A stretch of DNA of 64,000 bases from NCBI GenBank assembly GCA_043777595.1, contig JAYWHT010000020.1, positions 1-64,000 of the forward strand, given 5' to 3'. The translations under genes were made by a program, and so were the position numbers. Under the pieces are notes generated by a model, which was not told where the DNA came from, did not search any database, and saw only the letters and a program-made list of their open reading frames with translations. This document shows, in pieces, positions 42,254 to 51,311 of the stretch; the stretch's first letter is position 1, and every line of letters starts with the position of its first letter. This DNA comes from JAYVJH01 sp043777595 (lineage in GTDB: Bacteria; Bacteroidota; Bacteroidia; Cytophagales; Spirosomataceae).

Positions 42254-43045
42254 CTACCGTATCGTTTTGGCTTCTTGTAGCCACTTATAAGGGTTTCGTG
42301 GTTGGGGTAGGCCGTCGGGCATTAGTTGCAGGTACATGAGGTGTAGGTGTGTTTGAGAGCGTAGTTTGGCGGCGTTCATACCTGTGCGGCCTACTTCGCC
42401 TATTTTTTGGCCGAGGTTTATTTTTTGCCCTACCTGCACCTGTACTTGGCTGTTGTGAGCATAATAAAAAAGTCCGTCCATACAAGGGTCATAAATCCAC
42501 ACAAAATTACCACCACGGTAGTCGCTTTCGGGTCGCCAGTTGGTTTCTACACCTATCACTACGCCTGGGCGCATGGCCAGTACATCGGCGGGTTGGCCTG
42601 TGTTGTCGTCTATGTTGTCGCTGTTGAGGTCTCTCACAAAAATATCTTGTGCTGGGTGGCTCACTTGCAGGCCATGGTCAAACATATTGTAGTGTCTCGG
42701 AAAATACCCCATGCCCTTGCCACCTATTGAGTTGGCTGTGTAGTTTTTGATAGGAAATATAAACCGAATAGAGTCAGCCACACAGAGGCTGTCTTTGTAG
42801 TTAAGATTGATTTGACGTAATTCTTTAATAATTTCTTTGAATTTAACCTTTGCAGAGTCTGGGTCAATGGTTCGTTCTCTGATTTGGCTATTTAATTGCT
42901 GAAAATCAACGCCTATTGTAATCATCGGGTTTGGCGTGGCTATGGCTACTGGGTGGACTATTTTAAAAAATGCCGCCATAATACCAGCAACAACGGTAGT
43001 AAAAAAAACTAATTTCATGTAGAGGGACGGTAGTTGAGTTTTCAT
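42254..43045 (-). CDS. M23 family metallopeptidase
   Basis: A 263-residue protein with an N-terminal membrane anchor (FFTTVVAGIMAAFFKIV). The C-terminal LytM/M23 domain has the zinc ligands in GLQVSHPAQDIF (H and D) and HLHLMYLQL (HxH), with YDPCMDGLFYYAHNSQ between. It should cut peptidoglycan cross-bridges or another peptide in the periplasm. It heads the leftward run of genes through the copper cluster, but a link to metal handling is not shown. The 190-bp gap to the HYCMG gene makes a separate transcript possible. Confidence 0.85.
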   Translation of the reverse strand: MKTQLPSLYMKLVFFTTVVAGIMAAFFKIVHPVAIATPNPMITIGVDFQQLNSQIRERTIDPDSAKVKFKEIIKELRQINLNYKDSLCVADSIRFIFPIKNYTANSIGGKGMGYFPRHYNMFDHGLQVSHPAQDIFVRDLNSDNIDDNTGQPADVLAMRPGVVIGVETNWRPESDYRGGNFVWIYDPCMDGLFYYAHNSQVQVQVGQKINLGQKIGEVGRTGMNAAKLRSQTHLHLMYLQLMPDGLPQPRNPYKWLQEAKTIR

Positions 43046-43130
43046 AAAATGAATTACTATCAGAGACAGAATCAGTACATTTTGAGTTTAATAATCTGCT
43101 CTTTCCGACTGATTTAATGACCGATAGTAA

Positions 43131-46100
43131 CTATTTTTCAATTCTTAATGTAGTCAATCGACCTGAATCTGTTTTTGGTTCGGGTTCGTTTTGGGTTATT
43201 TTGGGGCCGAATATACGAAAGTTATTGAAACTCCGTGAAAAAGTAAAACTGGCACCATACGATACGGCTGCGTTACTTAGGGCAAACTGGTTTTGAGTAT
43301 TGTTACGGCTATACATCTTAAATTTTTGGCTACCGTCTGAGGTCAGCCAATACTCCAATGTCCAGTCAGACAGTAAGTTAGTGGCTGTTGCATCAGCTTG
43401 GTTTTGACCATAAGACAGTCGCCCGTCTCTCGTAATTCTAAATCGGTCGTTCAGAAACCGATACGAAAACCGTAGCTGCAAATCGTTCCAGATAGCGCCA
43501 CTTTGCCCACCAGCGTATATTTTAGTAAAGTCAAGCCCTGTTACACCTACCTCAAAGTTTTCATCGAGCGACGACCCCCACTTACTTATTTGATTGGCAA
43601 CCAGCTCACTCACGCTATTGGTAAAGCCAGAGCCTACACTTTGGGTCAGAAAATCGGCACTTTCGGGGTTTAATTGATTGAACAACAACATACTACTCAC
43701 CTGTTTGGCCATAAACTGGTCGTCTCGTTTTAGATTGGCCTCCACAGGCTGCATATATGGCTGAAACTCTGACGGGTATTCTTTAAACTTAATATCATAA
43801 CCAATAACTGGGGCCAAAATCTGGCCAGTAGCCAAGAGCGTAACTTCAACGGGGTAACGCCGATTTTTAACCTCGTCTCTGATAGACGCTCCAGCGGGCA
43901 ATATTGGCGAGAGTGAGGTATTTTGGCTGTAACTCGCTTTCATGTCGAGGGTGGCACCAAAAGGGTCGCCCGTCCAAGTGATGCGACTTTGAGGTTGAAT
44001 TTTAAATTTTTTGTTAATAAATCCCTGTAAAGTAAAAGTATATTCGCCTCTATCGATAAAATAGTCGCCAGCCATTGTAAAATCGCCTTTGGTGTCGTAC
44101 TTAAAATCAATAGTGCCTTTGCCTGCCGCCCGAGCGGCATCGCCACCAAGGTTAATAACACACTCGGCATCGGGCGTAACGTTGAGTCTAAAATTCATCT
44201 TCATGCCCTGTGTTTCTACTGGTCTTGTGTCATTTTTGGACAACAACAGAGCGCTATCGGCCTTGACTTGGGCCGATACAAATTGCACAAAGTCTTCGGA
44301 GGCCACCTCGCTCGAAGCATTGAGTGGTATATAAATCTTAGTTCCTCGGTTACTCGTTAGGTCTGCCGTGATATTTAGTTTGTCAATCGGCCCCGATATA
44401 CCAAACTTGCCTGTGGCAAAAGCCGATCCATAAAAAAGTTCATTGTCTCTACTGGTGGTATTGAGTACTTTAAAGTTTTTCATTTCGGCATCGAAGTTCA
44501 ACCAAAAACTCTTAAAACCATCATAAAACACCCCACCGTTCAGCATCGCTACATTGCCTTCGGGGTCGGTAAGGCGTAGTTTCTGAACACGTATGTTTTC
44601 GCTCTCAATCAAAATTTTGTCTTCAAATGCAAATACGGCTCGTAGATAATCAAAAGTCAGTTTGCCTCGCTTTACATCGAGCCGCCCCTGCATAATCGGA
44701 CTTTCGAGTGGCCCCTTGATATTGACCTGACCAGCCACCGTACCGCTCAAATCAGACACAAAACCACGAGTAAAAGGCTCAATTACACCCAAGTCTGTGT
44801 CATTGAATGAGGCTTTGAGATTAAGGGCTTTATCTGGGTGAAGTGGGTCATAAATACCCTTAATCGTTACAATATCTCTGTTTTTGTTGGCCAACGCCCC
44901 ATCTATTTTTAGATTGTTTTCGGCCCCATCCCAGTCGGCTTTACCCAATACGTTACCCAGCACAAAGTCATTATAAGTCAGTTGGTCAATGTTAATATTA
45001 CTTTCGTAGATTCCTTTTTTGTACAAATCTCTGAGCGACACCACACCGTTGAGCGTACCCGACACATTGGTCTTTAAAATAGGGTTGAGCGTGGCTAAAT
45101 TCACATTATGAGTTTCGAGTTTTAGAGTTTGGAGCGAGTCCATCGATACGTCGCCATTGAGAGCAACAGATTGTTTTTTGTTTGACAAAACAACATTACT
45201 AAACGAAAAACGAGTACCCTCAACCGTTATTAGATTGTCGGTAGCCAAAGCCCAGTCTTCGTCCAACAGTTTGAGTTTAGACCTGTCGAATTGTACCTGA
45301 ATTTGGTCACCAATAAATCGCAACGAACCATTTAGATTACCTCTATTTGTGCTTTTTTGTTGGCGTATATTGCTCATAAAGTTAATGTGGTCTTGTTCCC
45401 AAGCGCCTTCAAAAAACAACTTTTCGGTTGGTGCCAATGTACCAAATTGTTGTTTTTGAGAATTGACAATCACCGAAGCCAGTACCTCTGTGCTGTTTGT
45501 AAATTTAGATGTATTGAGGTCTATATCTGAATAATAAAAAGTATTTGTGTTTAGTTTGAGTGTGTCAAACTGGCCACCAAACGAAAACATAGACGTATTG
45601 CCTATCGTAAAGTTACCGTTGGCCGTAGCACCCGCCGACACATAGCCCTCTGGATATAAAAAGGCCATCAGTCTGTCCATTTTTTTGAATTGAACAGTAT
45701 AATCAATCGTATATTTTTTGATTGGCACAGACACTCTTTTGTTGTCGTAGTAGGCCGTTCTGTTGCCTTCATTTTCAATAAAATAACGCTTGTATTCTGT
45801 AAATAACTGCACAATATCTCCAATGGCTTTGGTGGGCTGAAACTGCCCTTCGGATTTGAAATTTAGAAACTCAGACACAATATTTAGGTGCCGTTGGGTG
45901 TCTATAAAGTAAGAATCCAGCAGTAGCGTATCGACTATCAAATTGCGTTTGCCAAGACTTGTGTAAGAATTATAAAAGCGAGCTTTGCCCGTCATTTCAT
46001 CGGCAGTGTTGCCAACCAAATCAATGTCAATATCGCTCTGAATCACCAGTGAGTCGGTCATCAGCCGCAAAGCACGCAAATCTGCCCGCTCAATTTTGCC

Positions 46101-47729
46101 ACGGGTATTATACACATACTGCTTACCCGAAAAGTCAAATACACCGTCTAAGTTTACCTTTAAGTTGGTATCTCTGATGGCAACCTGTCCTTCAAAAAAC
46201 TTATTTTGTAAGTTACCTTTTACATAAATATCTCGGTATTGGTAGCCATTATAAACAAAGCGAGGTAGTCGAGTTTCTACATCAAACGAAGCATCTTTGA
46301 CCGTAAACCCAGATCCTTTTATTTTACCTTTAAAGTCAATTAGTTTAAATGCAGGGTCTTCGATGAGTTTGCCTAAATCAAAATTACTGGCCTCAACGTC
46401 AGCGGTATAGGTAGGGATTTTTAGCGATAAGTTCATTTCTAAGTCGCCTTTTATGTTGCCTAATTTACTACTCTTAAAGTCTGATTTTGTGATTTTAAAT
46501 TGGTCAATAGTACCATTGTATTTACCTAATAAATCGACATCGCCAAACTTTTCCATTAGTTCAACAAACGATTTTTCGGGATAATATCTATAAATGTCTG
46601 CGGCGGTTGTATGGGTATTGTTTAGGTCAAAATCCATTACCATTTTCTCGTAATTGATTACATCTTTAAAAGATAGATTGCCACGAATACGACTTTTTTG
46701 ACCAAAAGCAATGTCAGTATTTAATAGTTTGAAGTCTTGAACCACACCCTCAAAGTTGCTCGTGTTTATTGTCCAAGTTTCTTTGAGTGTAGATAAATAT
46801 TGTGCAAAAAAACCAAGGTCATCAGATTTCAAGACAGTGTTTTGTAGGTCGATTTTAAGTTTTACTTTGTTATTAAAATCATCAAAATCGTCATAACTTT
46901 TATAGTCAAACGACAAATAGTTTCGGACAACAGAATTACCGATTTTGGCATACAAGTTAGCCAATTCCATTTTGGTATCACAAACCATAAACCGTGTGTC
47001 CAATTGCTTGACAGTCAGCTTGGTTTTTTTGTCAAACGCTCGCAAGTTCAATATATCGAGCGAAGTACTGTCGCCCAAAATTTTGAGATTAAAAACATCT
47101 GCATTGATGGCTTTGAGCGCAAAGTGATTGTAGTCAAACTCTGGGGTTTTCAGGTAGCCTTCTCGCAGGTCGTCCCACAAAAACGTACCATCAATCAGTT
47201 TTATTTGAGAAATAACAAAGGGAGCATTTGGTGTCGATTTTTGGTTGGGGTCGGGCGGGCCGATGAGTTCAAAAATCCTATCTATAAACTCATTTAGGTT
47301 TTGTTTACCTGTTTTTTTATTATTTACAATCCACACACTTGGCTGGTAGAGCGTAGCTTCATCAAGTTGTATGCCCCATGTATTTTTACTTTTTTTGACC
47401 AATCCCCAAAAGTCAAAATCAGTCTTGGTAGCCACCAGTGTCAAAAAATCGTGGTTGAGGTCCAGCCGTCCTACTTTTATCATGGGGCGGTAGTCTCGGT
47501 CTCTGATTGTAACGTTTTCGAGCGAAATGGCATCAAACCACTTGATATTGACCCTCCCAACGGTAGTCTGAAACAATAATTTGTCAGACAAATAGCGGGT
47601 AGCCTCTCTGGTAACTTTGGTCTGAACCGCAGGAAACTGCAAAGCAAACCACACCGACCCCAGCAACAGAAGCAGCGTAAAGGCGGTGAACCAGATAAAG
47701 TTGAGGGTATATCTAACTACTTTTTTCAT
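43131..47729 (-). CDS. tamB: TamB-like translocation and assembly module protein
   Basis: A 1532-residue protein with one N-terminal membrane helix (FTLLLLLGSVWFALQF) and a very long series of beta strands. The C-terminal ~350 residues form the conserved TamB domain (DUF490), e.g. GKGTIDFKYDTKGDFTMAGD and YPVEVTLLATGQILAPVIGYD. TamB-type proteins span the periplasm and move phospholipids or help insert outer-membrane proteins. In Bacteroidota tamB commonly neighbours tsaD, as here. A small aspartic protease gene lies three bases upstream. Confidence 0.9.
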   Translation of the reverse strand: MKKVVRYTLNFIWFTAFTLLLLLGSVWFALQFPAVQTKVTREATRYLSDKLLFQTTVGRVNIKWFDAISLENVTIRDRDYRPMIKVGRLDLNHDFLTLVATKTDFDFWGLVKKSKNTWGIQLDEATLYQPSVWIVNNKKTGKQNLNEFIDRIFELIGPPDPNQKSTPNAPFVISQIKLIDGTFLWDDLREGYLKTPEFDYNHFALKAINADVFNLKILGDSTSLDILNLRAFDKKTKLTVKQLDTRFMVCDTKMELANLYAKIGNSVVRNYLSFDYKSYDDFDDFNNKVKLKIDLQNTVLKSDDLGFFAQYLSTLKETWTINTSNFEGVVQDFKLLNTDIAFGQKSRIRGNLSFKDVINYEKMVMDFDLNNTHTTAADIYRYYPEKSFVELMEKFGDVDLLGKYNGTIDQFKITKSDFKSSKLGNIKGDLEMNLSLKIPTYTADVEASNFDLGKLIEDPAFKLIDFKGKIKGSGFTVKDASFDVETRLPRFVYNGYQYRDIYVKGNLQNKFFEGQVAIRDTNLKVNLDGVFDFSGKQYVYNTRGKIERADLRALRLMTDSLVIQSDIDIDLVGNTADEMTGKARFYNSYTSLGKRNLIVDTLLLDSYFIDTQRHLNIVSEFLNFKSEGQFQPTKAIGDIVQLFTEYKRYFIENEGNRTAYYDNKRVSVPIKKYTIDYTVQFKKMDRLMAFLYPEGYVSAGATANGNFTIGNTSMFSFGGQFDTLKLNTNTFYYSDIDLNTSKFTNSTEVLASVIVNSQKQQFGTLAPTEKLFFEGAWEQDHINFMSNIRQQKSTNRGNLNGSLRFIGDQIQVQFDRSKLKLLDEDWALATDNLITVEGTRFSFSNVVLSNKKQSVALNGDVSMDSLQTLKLETHNVNLATLNPILKTNVSGTLNGVVSLRDLYKKGIYESNINIDQLTYNDFVLGNVLGKADWDGAENNLKIDGALANKNRDIVTIKGIYDPLHPDKALNLKASFNDTDLGVIEPFTRGFVSDLSGTVAGQVNIKGPLESPIMQGRLDVKRGKLTFDYLRAVFAFEDKILIESENIRVQKLRLTDPEGNVAMLNGGVFYDGFKSFWLNFDAEMKNFKVLNTTSRDNELFYGSAFATGKFGISGPIDKLNITADLTSNRGTKIYIPLNASSEVASEDFVQFVSAQVKADSALLLSKNDTRPVETQGMKMNFRLNVTPDAECVINLGGDAARAAGKGTIDFKYDTKGDFTMAGDYFIDRGEYTFTLQGFINKKFKIQPQSRITWTGDPFGATLDMKASYSQNTSLSPILPAGASIRDEVKNRRYPVEVTLLATGQILAPVIGYDIKFKEYPSEFQPYMQPVEANLKRDDQFMAKQVSSMLLFNQLNPESADFLTQSVGSGFTNSVSELVANQISKWGSSLDENFEVGVTGLDFTKIYAGGQSGAIWNDLQLRFSYRFLNDRFRITRDGRLSYGQNQADATATNLLSDWTLEYWLTSDGSQKFKMYSRNNTQNQFALSNAAVSYGASFTFSRSFNNFRIFGPKITQNEPEPKTDSGRLTTLRIEK

Positions 47730-47732
47730 TGA

Positions 47733-48152
47733 CTATTTCATAGACATTTGTGCAATATTGGGGTGTTCGGGATTGACTATGAGCATTTGTTTAGCTGGGT
47801 GAATCAGTACGTCCATAAGTTCCATTGGTACGGCACCGAGTAGTACTTCTGCATTGCCTGGCAATACAAAAGCCTCCGTCAAGCATCTACGATTTTGAAA
47901 ACGCACTTCGATTGGCCCCACTACTTCTAATTTTATGATAGAATCGTCGGCTGATTTTGCTGTTCGATATTCTAAAACCGATAAATCTAATTGCGATTTT
48001 ATTGTTTCGTTGATAGCCAGCATGATTGCGCCACTGTCCACCATTGCAATAACATTGAGACGTTTGACTTGTGAGTCAGTCATTAGTTTTTTTCGTTCAA
48101 ACGTTAAGTCGTTGGCATTGATAAGTTCTATATCGGCATATACCAAACCCAT
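47733..48152 (-). CDS. Clan AA aspartic protease (retropepsin-like, single domain)
   Basis: A 139-residue cytoplasmic protein. VIAMVDSGAIMLAIN has the aspartyl active-site motif (DSG in place of DTG), followed by the characteristic LLGAVPMELMDVLI near the C-terminus. These match the single-domain clan AA aspartic protease family, which must dimerise to be active. Its substrate is unknown. It ends three bases before tamB and is probably its co-transcribed partner. Confidence 0.78.
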   Translation of the reverse strand: MGLVYADIELINANDLTFERKKLMTDSQVKRLNVIAMVDSGAIMLAINETIKSQLDLSVLEYRTAKSADDSIIKLEVVGPIEVRFQNRRCLTEAFVLPGNAEVLLGAVPMELMDVLIHPAKQMLIVNPEHPNIAQMSMK

Positions 48153-48220
48153 TTTTTTGAGATATTAAAATTAAAAAATAGTACTTTTACAAAATATAGC
48201 GTAAGTCATAACACATACAA

Positions 48221-49219
48221 ATGAATATCCTTGCCATAGAATCGTCGTGTGATGAAACCTCGGCGGCTGTTATCTCAAACGGCCAAATTCGGTCTAATAT
48301 TGTAACCACCCAGCTCATTCACGAAAAGTACGGTGGTGTTGTGCCTGAGTTGGCCTCACGGGCGCACCAGCAGCACATTGTGGGCGTGGTCCAAAAGGCA
48401 CTTGCCAATGCAAAAGTAACTAAAAATGAGCTAAATGCAATCGCTTTTACCCGTGGGCCGGGTTTACTGGGTGCTTTGTTGGTTGGGGCTTCGTTTGCCA
48501 AAGCACTGGCACTGGGGTTGGGAGTTCCGCTGATAGACGTAAACCACATGCAGGCACACGTATTGGCGCATTTTATTGACGAACCACGGCCTGCTTTTCC
48601 GTTTTTGTGCCTCACTGTGAGCGGTGGCCATACGCAGATTGTACTGGTAAGAAGCCCACTTGATATGCACGTCATAGGCACAACCCAAGACGATGCCGTG
48701 GGTGAGGCATTTGACAAAACCGCCAAACTACTCGGGCTACCTTATCCTGGTGGCCCGCTTATAGACAAATATGCCAAACTCGGCAACCCCCATGCTTTTG
48801 TATTTCCGATGGGAGAGATGCCCGACTTGAATTTTTCATTTAGTGGTGTCAAGACCTCTATCTTATATTTTTTACAAAAAGAAACTAAAAACAACCCTGA
48901 CTTTATTGCTCAAAACTTACACAATATTTGTGCCAGCGTGCAGCACACATTAGTTAGTATTTTATTGAAAAAACTAAAAAAAGCAGCCAAACAAACAGGT
49001 ATCAGCCAAATGGCTATTGCGGGGGGAGTGTCGGCCAACTCGGGCTTGCGTGCAATGCTAACAAAAATGGGTGAAGCTGAGGGTTGGCAGGTATTTATCC
49101 CTGATTTTGAATACTGTACCGACAATGCCGCCATGATTGCTATGGCCGCCCACTACAAGTACCTCAATGCCGACTTTGCGCCACAAACCGTTAGCCCCAT
49201 GCCCAGAATGGCTATGTAA
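48221..49219 (+). CDS. tsaD: tRNA N6-adenosine threonylcarbamoyltransferase TsaD
   Basis: A 332-residue protein with all TsaD signatures: MNILAIESSCDETSAAVI, the metal-binding NHMQAH (about residue 109), LCLTVSGGHTQIVLV and IAGGVSANSGLR. It transfers the threonylcarbamoyl group to A37 of ANN-decoding tRNAs in the cytoplasm. It is divergent from the aspartic protease and tamB pair, with a 68-bp promoter region. A hairpin of the GGAAGTCTTCGCT family follows its stop. Confidence 0.97.
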   Translation: MNILAIESSCDETSAAVISNGQIRSNIVTTQLIHEKYGGVVPELASRAHQQHIVGVVQKALANAKVTKNELNAIAFTRGPGLLGALLVGASFAKALALGLGVPLIDVNHMQAHVLAHFIDEPRPAFPFLCLTVSGGHTQIVLVRSPLDMHVIGTTQDDAVGEAFDKTAKLLGLPYPGGPLIDKYAKLGNPHAFVFPMGEMPDLNFSFSGVKTSILYFLQKETKNNPDFIAQNLHNICASVQHTLVSILLKKLKKAAKQTGISQMAIAGGVSANSGLRAMLTKMGEAEGWQVFIPDFEYCTDNAAMIAMAAHYKYLNADFAPQTVSPMPRMAM

Positions 49220-49270
49220 AAAGAAACACACGGCTCTTCGTTGATTTATACGGAAAATTTATTTTGTTGT

Positions 49271-49303
49271 ATGGAAGTCTTCGCTCAAAGCGAAGACTTC
49301 CAT
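49271..49303. repeat. Intergenic hairpin, GGAAGYCTTCGCT family, copy 3
   Basis: ATGGAAGTCTTCGCT and AGCGAAGACTTCCAT are a perfect 15-bp stem with a CAA loop, between convergent tsaD and the ThuA-like gene. It is well placed to terminate both. Confidence 0.6.
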
Positions 49304-49339
49304 TTGCTCTTGCACAAATAGTAGAAGAACCAAACATAT

Positions 49340-50206
49340 TTACTTTACAATGCCACGATAGGGTACGTTTATATCAATTTTTCCTTTCCATTTTTTAGGT
49401 ACTTTTTTGCCCAGCAGCCAATGAATGGCATTGACATTGAGCCGCTGAAACGACTCTATGGCAAAGTCTTCGGGGTGGCCGAGAGTAGTAAAAAACACCT
49501 TGGCGTTGGCTCTGTTTGTCCAAGTCCATGCCACAGGATTGCCGATAGCCGCTTTGTCGGGGTTTATAGATGTACCCATCAATAGCTGTATGGCATCTTT
49601 GGGTGGGTAGTCGGGCTGTACTCTATATAACCACGATGGCGCATGAAACGCCTCAACGCCAGTCAGAATGGTATTTTTGGCCGCATCTTCTATTACCGAT
49701 ACATCGGTTGTGCTTTTGTGTCCGTAATGTGTGTGGCCAGATTTGCCCCAGCCCGGTGGCGAGCCAAAAGCCCGTTCACCAAAAGCGTTCCAAGCCTCTG
49801 ACTGATGGCCTTTGGGAAACATAAAGGCATGAGTAGAAGTACGATAACCCATGATGGGCTTACCCGAATTGAGGTATTGGTCGATGTATTCTAATTGGTC
49901 AGGGGGAAGTTGTCGCCATCTCAAAAAAAACACGGCTAAGTCGGCTTCTTTTAAGACTTCTAAGCCTGGAATATCTTTTTCGGCATTTTGGTTAGGAAAC
50001 GATTTGATGATTTGAGTACGGAAGCCGTAGTTTTTTTCTAATTCTGCCGCCAACAAGGGAAGCGTTTGCTCGCCGCTATACTCGTGGTCGCCACAGACAA
50101 AAACAATGAGAGGTTTGTCTTTTTTTGATTGACCGACACCCAAAATTGGAACTAAGAGTACCAAAGCACTAATTAGTTTTTTGAAGATATATTTTAAAGA
50201 CAACAT
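49340..50206 (-). CDS. ThuA-like domain protein, exported
   Basis: A 288-residue protein with a signal sequence (LISALVLLVPILGVGQS). It has the ThuA-like type 1 glutamine-amidotransferase-related fold: VFVCGDHEYSGEQTLPLLA, EADLAVFFLRWRQLPPDQL, GKPIMGYRTSTHAF and FHAPSWLYRV. ThuA domains occur in sugar utilisation loci and in PSD1/DUF1501-type degradation systems; a catalytic cysteine is not evident. It is divergent from the sugar isomerase/enolase-superfamily pair, suggesting a related carbohydrate role. Confidence 0.8.
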   Translation of the reverse strand: MLSLKYIFKKLISALVLLVPILGVGQSKKDKPLIVFVCGDHEYSGEQTLPLLAAELEKNYGFRTQIIKSFPNQNAEKDIPGLEVLKEADLAVFFLRWRQLPPDQLEYIDQYLNSGKPIMGYRTSTHAFMFPKGHQSEAWNAFGERAFGSPPGWGKSGHTHYGHKSTTDVSVIEDAAKNTILTGVEAFHAPSWLYRVQPDYPPKDAIQLLMGTSINPDKAAIGNPVAWTWTNRANAKVFFTTLGHPEDFAIESFQRLNVNAIHWLLGKKVPKKWKGKIDINVPYRGIVK

Positions 50207-50374
50207 AACAGCGTATGATTTGGTGATGTTACCAAAAGTACCCGAACACTATATTATACTAAATGCTGGCCACTGTGTGGGTAAAAATCGGAGGGTTTAG
50301 GCTTTGATTGGTCAGATTATTGTTTTTAATATTAACAAAAATACCAGCGACTTAAACCAAACATTTTTTTATAG

Positions 50375-51259
50375 ATGGAACTTTCGATACACAACTGGAT
50401 GCGTGCCGAGCCTATTGAGCAGACCATAGAACGTATAGCGGCCTTGGGTTATAATAAAATTGAGATTCAGGGTTCGCCTGAGCTTTATGATACCAAAAAA
50501 GTAAAAAAACTACTTGACGATGCAGGTATAGGTTGCTGGGGGGCGGTAACGCTGATGCTCGAAGACCGTAATTTATTGGCCAAAGACAAAACTCAACGAG
50601 CGAAGTCGGTGCAATACGTCAAAGATGTGATAACGATGGTGCGAGAATTGGACGGGCAAATGGTATCGGTAGTGCCTGCTACGGTCGGCAAGATTGTTGC
50701 AGATGGTCGTCCCGATGAAGAATGGGATTGGGCTGTGGAGGGTATGCAAGAAATCTATGCTTATGCCGAAAACGTTGGTGTTTTGATTGGAATTGAGCCT
50801 ATCAATCGTTTTGAAACTTACTTTATCAATCGTGGCGACCAAGCTCTTGCATTGGCACAGGCCACAGGCCCCAACTGCGGCGTATGCTTAGATACGTTCC
50901 ACATGAACATCGAAGAGACCGATATCTTTGCGGCCATCAGAAGAGCCAAAGGCCGTTTGGTGGGCTTTCATGTGGCCGACAACAACCGCATGGCACCGGG
51001 TATGGGAACACTCAACTGGCCAAAAATAGTTGAAACACTCAAAGAAATTGGTTACGACAAAGTACTTTCGGTAGAATTTTGTTCGCCTTTGGACCGTACC
51101 CCTGCCAATCCTTACCCCAACTCAATCGAAACCAATCCCGAAGGACTTAGTGCCGAACAAAAGAAGTTTCTGGAAGACCACGGCAGTTCGGCAGTTACCG
51201 AAACTTTTTATACTATGCTCACTCAAAAATCTATCGAAACATTGAGGCCGCTTTTATAA
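50375..51259 (+). CDS. Sugar phosphate isomerase/epimerase family protein (AP endonuclease 2 fold)
   Basis: A 294-residue TIM-barrel protein. Metal-ligand positions are visible in GIEPINRFETYF (Glu), VCLDTFHMNIEE (Asp, His), GFHVADNNRMAPG (His) and SVEFCSPLDRT (Glu), matching D-tagatose-3-epimerase and xylose-isomerase-like enzymes. It interconverts keto sugars or sugar acids in the cytoplasm; the exact substrate is unknown. It is followed 52 bp later by an enolase-superfamily enzyme, a pairing expected for acid-sugar catabolism. Confidence 0.83.
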   Translation: MELSIHNWMRAEPIEQTIERIAALGYNKIEIQGSPELYDTKKVKKLLDDAGIGCWGAVTLMLEDRNLLAKDKTQRAKSVQYVKDVITMVRELDGQMVSVVPATVGKIVADGRPDEEWDWAVEGMQEIYAYAENVGVLIGIEPINRFETYFINRGDQALALAQATGPNCGVCLDTFHMNIEETDIFAAIRRAKGRLVGFHVADNNRMAPGMGTLNWPKIVETLKEIGYDKVLSVEFCSPLDRTPANPYPNSIETNPEGLSAEQKKFLEDHGSSAVTETFYTMLTQKSIETLRPLL

Positions 51260-51311
51260 ACACTAATACAAGACCGAATAGATTTCTGATTTTTGTCATA
51301 ATTATTGCACC

